64,000 nucleotides of DNA from Lineus longissimus (lineage: Eukaryota; Nemertea; Pilidiophora; Heteronemertea; Lineidae), in the NCBI RefSeq assembly GCF_910592395.1, contig NC_088324.1, forward strand, positions 8,708,953 to 8,772,952. The letters run 5' to 3'. Within the stretch, counting starts at the first letter, position 1, and each line of letters opens with the position of its first letter. The translations under genes were made by a program, and so were the position numbers. The notes beneath the pieces were generated by a model. It saw only the letters and a program-made list of their open reading frames with translations, was not told the DNA's origin and made no database searches. Below are positions 60,553-64,000 of the stretch, piece after piece.

Positions 60553-60852
60553 CTCTGACTGATGCTGTGGGAATGTTTTTTAGAGAAGCAGACTTCCTTG
60601 GGGCCAGTGGCGCGATGACGCCTTCCTTTGCCATGTCAGCCAAGCTTGTCACAAATGAATGTACCCTCGATTGACGATAATGATCAGTAGCTATGTGTCG
60701 GTTCCAACCGAGTTTGTTTGTCAACCGCCAGGACCCTGACTGACGCTGTTGGGAATCTTTCGAAGAATTAGTCAACCTTGTGGCCAGTGGTACGAGGACG
60801 CCTTACTTTGTCTTGCTGGCCGAGCTTGGCGCCCAAGCCACCAAGGAATGTA
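60553..60852. repeat. Diverged tandem duplication, about 175-bp period
   Basis: Copy 1 (about 60553-60665) and copy 2 (about 60727-60852) share ctgactga-gctgt-gggaat, a ggccagtgg block, a block like cgaggacgcctt-ctttg, gcc-agcttg and gaatgtacc. Confidence 0.7.
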
Positions 60853-61370
60853 CCTCAGGTAGCTGGTGTCTGTTAGGAAACTTTTTGTCATCTTTCTTGA
60901 GTTACGTGTATGTACTCGACAACTTAGTCTGACTAATACCTTGGAGGCATTTTAAAAAGACGTTACTCTGGGGCCTTCTTCTTGGGAAAGGCAGGTTTTC
61001 AGCAAAAGAAAACCTGGTTAATATCATTATTGATGTAATGTCCTTATGAGTCTGTTTGTTTAAAAGATGGATAAAAAGTGGTCCTATTTCGTCTCTGATA
61101 GCTTTGATCCATGATTATAGCCCGACAAGATTTCGTTTCTCCCCGCAAGTTCTTGCTTCAACATTACATATCCACGTCTTACTTCCCCCTTCCCAAATGC
61201 ACTATTACCACTAGACAATTTGCCTCCTCGGCCTCCTCGGGGTACATTCTATTAGAACAATATGGTGTTCGGCCGCAGGTGAGGGAGATTTGCACTTTTG
61301 TAGCGATTGTCTTGGGAGAAACACTATGGACACTGGATTTGGCAATTAAGAAATACGCGACAATGATGCT

Positions 61371-61571
61371 TTGACGTCCGCACCTTCCGAGTCTTAGGAC
61401 CAGCTAGTATGGCACCAGTTAAGAACTGACAACCGCCAGTTGTCTGGAATGAACGCTAGAACAACACTGGTCTTGGCCATTATGACCTACGGGATATTTT
61501 TCCTTCTTCGAAACTGATGCTTTGCCGTCCGCACCTTCCGAGCCTTAGGATCAGCTAGTATGATAACAGTT
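61371..61571. repeat. 50-bp direct repeat, copies 150 bp apart
   Basis: Both copies (about 61365-61420 and 61515-61571) contain gatgctttg, gtccgcaccttccgag and cagctagtatg. Confidence 0.8.
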
Positions 61572-61579
61572 CGAATTTA

Positions 61580-62020
61580 CAAACAGAACTTACCTTTTAG
61601 AAAGATACAAGAAAAATAGTTTACTGATGAGCCAGAAGACGAACACACATACTGCACTAATAAGCCGACCTTACCGTTATACAGACCTGCGATAGAATAC
61701 GTAATGTAATACAGTAACCATGTTTTATGAACAGTAGCCGTATTTTATGATGGACTGCTACTGAAAGAAATCCGCTTTAATCTATTGTCATTGCCACGTG
61801 ACCTCATCAGCCTGGATACCAGATAACATATCACGTGACTGATGCTTCGAGCTAGAGTTTTTAGCAACGAGACTAATTCAATGGGATGAGAGCTGCCTCT
61901 GTATGAAATCGGAATAACACTTAAGTGATTGATTTCGCTTTAGGAATTCTCTGTATTAGGTAAGCTGATTATTAAACCTTAGAAAAGTATTCTGGTAGCC
62001 CACCTATGCCCAACATGAAA
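61580..62020. other. No supported gene
   Basis: Nothing recognised. Confidence 0.45.
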
Positions 62021-62024
62021 TCAT

Positions 62025-62545
62025 TCTCAGAGTAGGGTTTCCACTGAATGTGATTGCGACATCGCACGCGTTCCGGCTTTGTTTATAATGCGCATCGGCC
62101 CATCTGACTCCCACTCCGACTTTATCTCCAAGGTCGAATTTCAGTTACCTGGTAATATAGTCAATTTAATTTAATTGACGAACTTTTTGATATTGATATT
62201 CCAACTGCATCAGAATAATGATTCAATGTGCGAATTGGTCCTCTGCATACGACAGATAAAACGAAGTCGTTATCTAAAGTCGTATAGGGAGGTCATCACC
62301 ACGACTTGGAATACGACTTTATTATTTCTGCCTGATGTTAGGTCCGATCCGATATATTAAAATCAGACGCATTTAATCAATGTGAAAACATTCGTCTGTT
62401 AATTTAAATCGAAGTTGTCATGAGACGACAGTAATTCTCTCTCAAAGTTTAAGTCGGAGTTGGAGTCGTAAATGATGCGAAGCCTCCGAACAAAAATATT
62501 CGAGTCTGCGATCACGCATGCTCAGTGCGATTCAGGCAAAATCGC
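62025..62545. repeat. Inverted pair of the agtcgtaaatgatgcg repeat
   Basis: About 62025-62125 read on the minus strand (a block like aaagtcggagtgggagtcag, then gatgcgcat) matches about 62450-62545 read on the plus strand (aagtcggagttggagtcgta, then atgatgcg). About 330 bp lie between. The right copy also matches 10010-10110. Confidence 0.55.
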
Positions 62546-62549
62546 GTTT

Positions 62550-64000
62550 AATGGAAGCCTACCTTTGCGATAACCTCCGTTAGCATTAGAGTAGCTTATC
62601 TGTCTTGACGTTAGACAAATAGGTTATTACGTTACAGGTGTGACGTAGGATAAAAGCTAATGTAGGCGTTATCCGTCTCAAACGTACGCATTCATTGAAC
62701 AAAAAGTCAAGCACAGAACACAGGAAAACGTCATATTTGTACCGCGATCGCATGTCTATGACAACGTTATTGTCCGCTAGAGAGTTATTAATTAATCTAT
62801 AGCGTAAGTTAGATTGCCTTATGAAACTATAATGTAGCACGCACAGTCTTAACGCTAGATTTTTAATATTGCAAGTGCTTCAAGATGATAAATCAATATA
62901 GGGTATCATTTTAGCGGAAACTGGCAGCAGAATGATGATATTAGAATAATTCATAATTTTCTTCCACAATATAAAGGAAATTAGTTACCCTCTTTTCACT
63001 TTTATGATGCTAGTTAATACTATATTTTCAAATTGATAAGTAAGTTTGATTAGTTCATTCTCCATATAGCCACTATAGGTTAGGCTTGTTTTTTCTTTGA
63101 CTATTTGATATCATATGAAAATGGTAGAGGCACACCACTGACCTTATACAGGTGAAAAGAGAGGAGCTGAACATGGGCTTGAAATCTTCGAGTCAAATAT
63201 GCACGAAGAAAGCTTTTGGCTCCAAAAGTATAGGCTGAGTCTCATACCGGACTGGGCAATTTCAATTTTACTGAGTGGGCTGAGTATTTTTAGAGATGTG
63301 TTCTTTTAGCCGTTCGTTAGCCGTGTTACATACGAGTAATATATGAATGTTGTATTTGTATCATCTCGTGGTCCGCGTCTTTCATAGCAATGGTTCCAAC
63401 TTAACATCAATCAGACACAGTGCATTCCATGCACAGCAGCATGTACACGAGCTGACCTGGCGTCAGATTGAATCGGACTTCACAGGGAATATTGTCCTTC
63501 CCAGGTCATTGGAAGGATACCTTGGGGCCTGGGAATATAAACCATGATCGAAAAATGAACTGACAGCATCGCAAATGGCTAAATATATACATGTATGACT
63601 ACATTGAGAGTTATCTTTGTATGGGTGTACTAAAGTATGTGGGTTGAAATAACGGCTGATGTTTGAACATGACATAAAAGTTCCATCATAACAAGATTGA
63701 TGGCAGTATATAGGATGTAAACTACGTTTGTTATTTCTTTTTTTTTATTTGTCTCTAAACAATGACGTAAATCATTTCACCGTTTCCATCTGGAATGCCC
63801 GTTCAGCGCGTTGTAATCTTAAAGGAACAAGTAAGGCACGAGTCAGTCGGTTTTTTATACGAAAGGCTTACACAGGGTCGATGGGCCTAAAACGGCAAAG
63901 TAAAAAATACACAATGATATTTTGAAGCACTCTATCCAACATAACAATGGCTGACCTAGTTTATAATTTTTACAAACTGGATAGGCGCTTCACACAGACC
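62550..64000. other. No supported gene
   Basis: Nothing recognised; short frames at 63347-63547 and 63728-63925 are not distinguishable from chance. Confidence 0.45.

Overview
The window looks like non-coding DNA from an animal genome, most likely a marine invertebrate; I cannot name the species. The evidence is moderate-to-low GC, no dense long ORFs, no bacterial gene packing, GT/AG splice-like signals, and several families of eukaryotic mobile DNA: a Tx1/L1-like non-LTR retrotransposon, a HARBI1-like (PIF/Harbinger) transposase remnant, miniature inverted-repeat elements (MITEs) and a probable tRNA-derived SINE. I found no complete protein-coding gene, rRNA, functional tRNA or CRISPR array.

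Layout. 0-3.3 kb: intergenic DNA with a 19-bp minisatellite at 1.6-1.9 kb. 3.3-8.2 kb: nothing convincing except one fold-back repeat at 6.8 kb. 8.2-9.1 kb: a three-copy diverged tandem repeat. 10-14 kb: small repeats, including an array of palindromic units (12.3-12.5 kb), a dispersed element (12.6-12.96 kb) with an inverted relative at 24.3-24.7 kb, and a 42-bp array. 18.2-23.8 kb: the best candidate gene, a two-exon 58-residue ORF (low to moderate confidence) whose intron contains a MITE at 19.08-19.25 kb. 25.0-25.3 kb: a long palindrome between direct repeats. 28.15-28.9 kb: a hairpin-bearing diverged repeat cluster.

29.9-35.3 kb is the richest block. Two pieces of one LINE family lie head to tail. 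The first keeps the C-terminal part of ORF2 and the 3' UTR. The second keeps part of the endonuclease domain joined directly to the same 3' UTR. A 174-bp direct repeat brackets both. A HARBI1-like exon with a frameshift follows, then a palindromic repeat, and then a triplicated unit whose second copy contains a 44-bp satellite array.

36-64 kb: mostly unrecognised single-copy DNA with diverged duplications (38.8, 40.7, 42.9, 44.7, 56.5, 58.8, 60.6 and 61.4 kb), a fold-back element (45.4 kb), a SINE-like head (54.3 kb), and two further MITE copies (57.6 and 60.4 kb). The 60.4 kb copy is almost identical to the one at 19.1 kb but inverted.

Nothing here forms a pathway or operon. The window is best read as a gene-poor interval shaped by transposition and tandem duplication. 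All identities and repeat boundaries were read by eye and are approximate.
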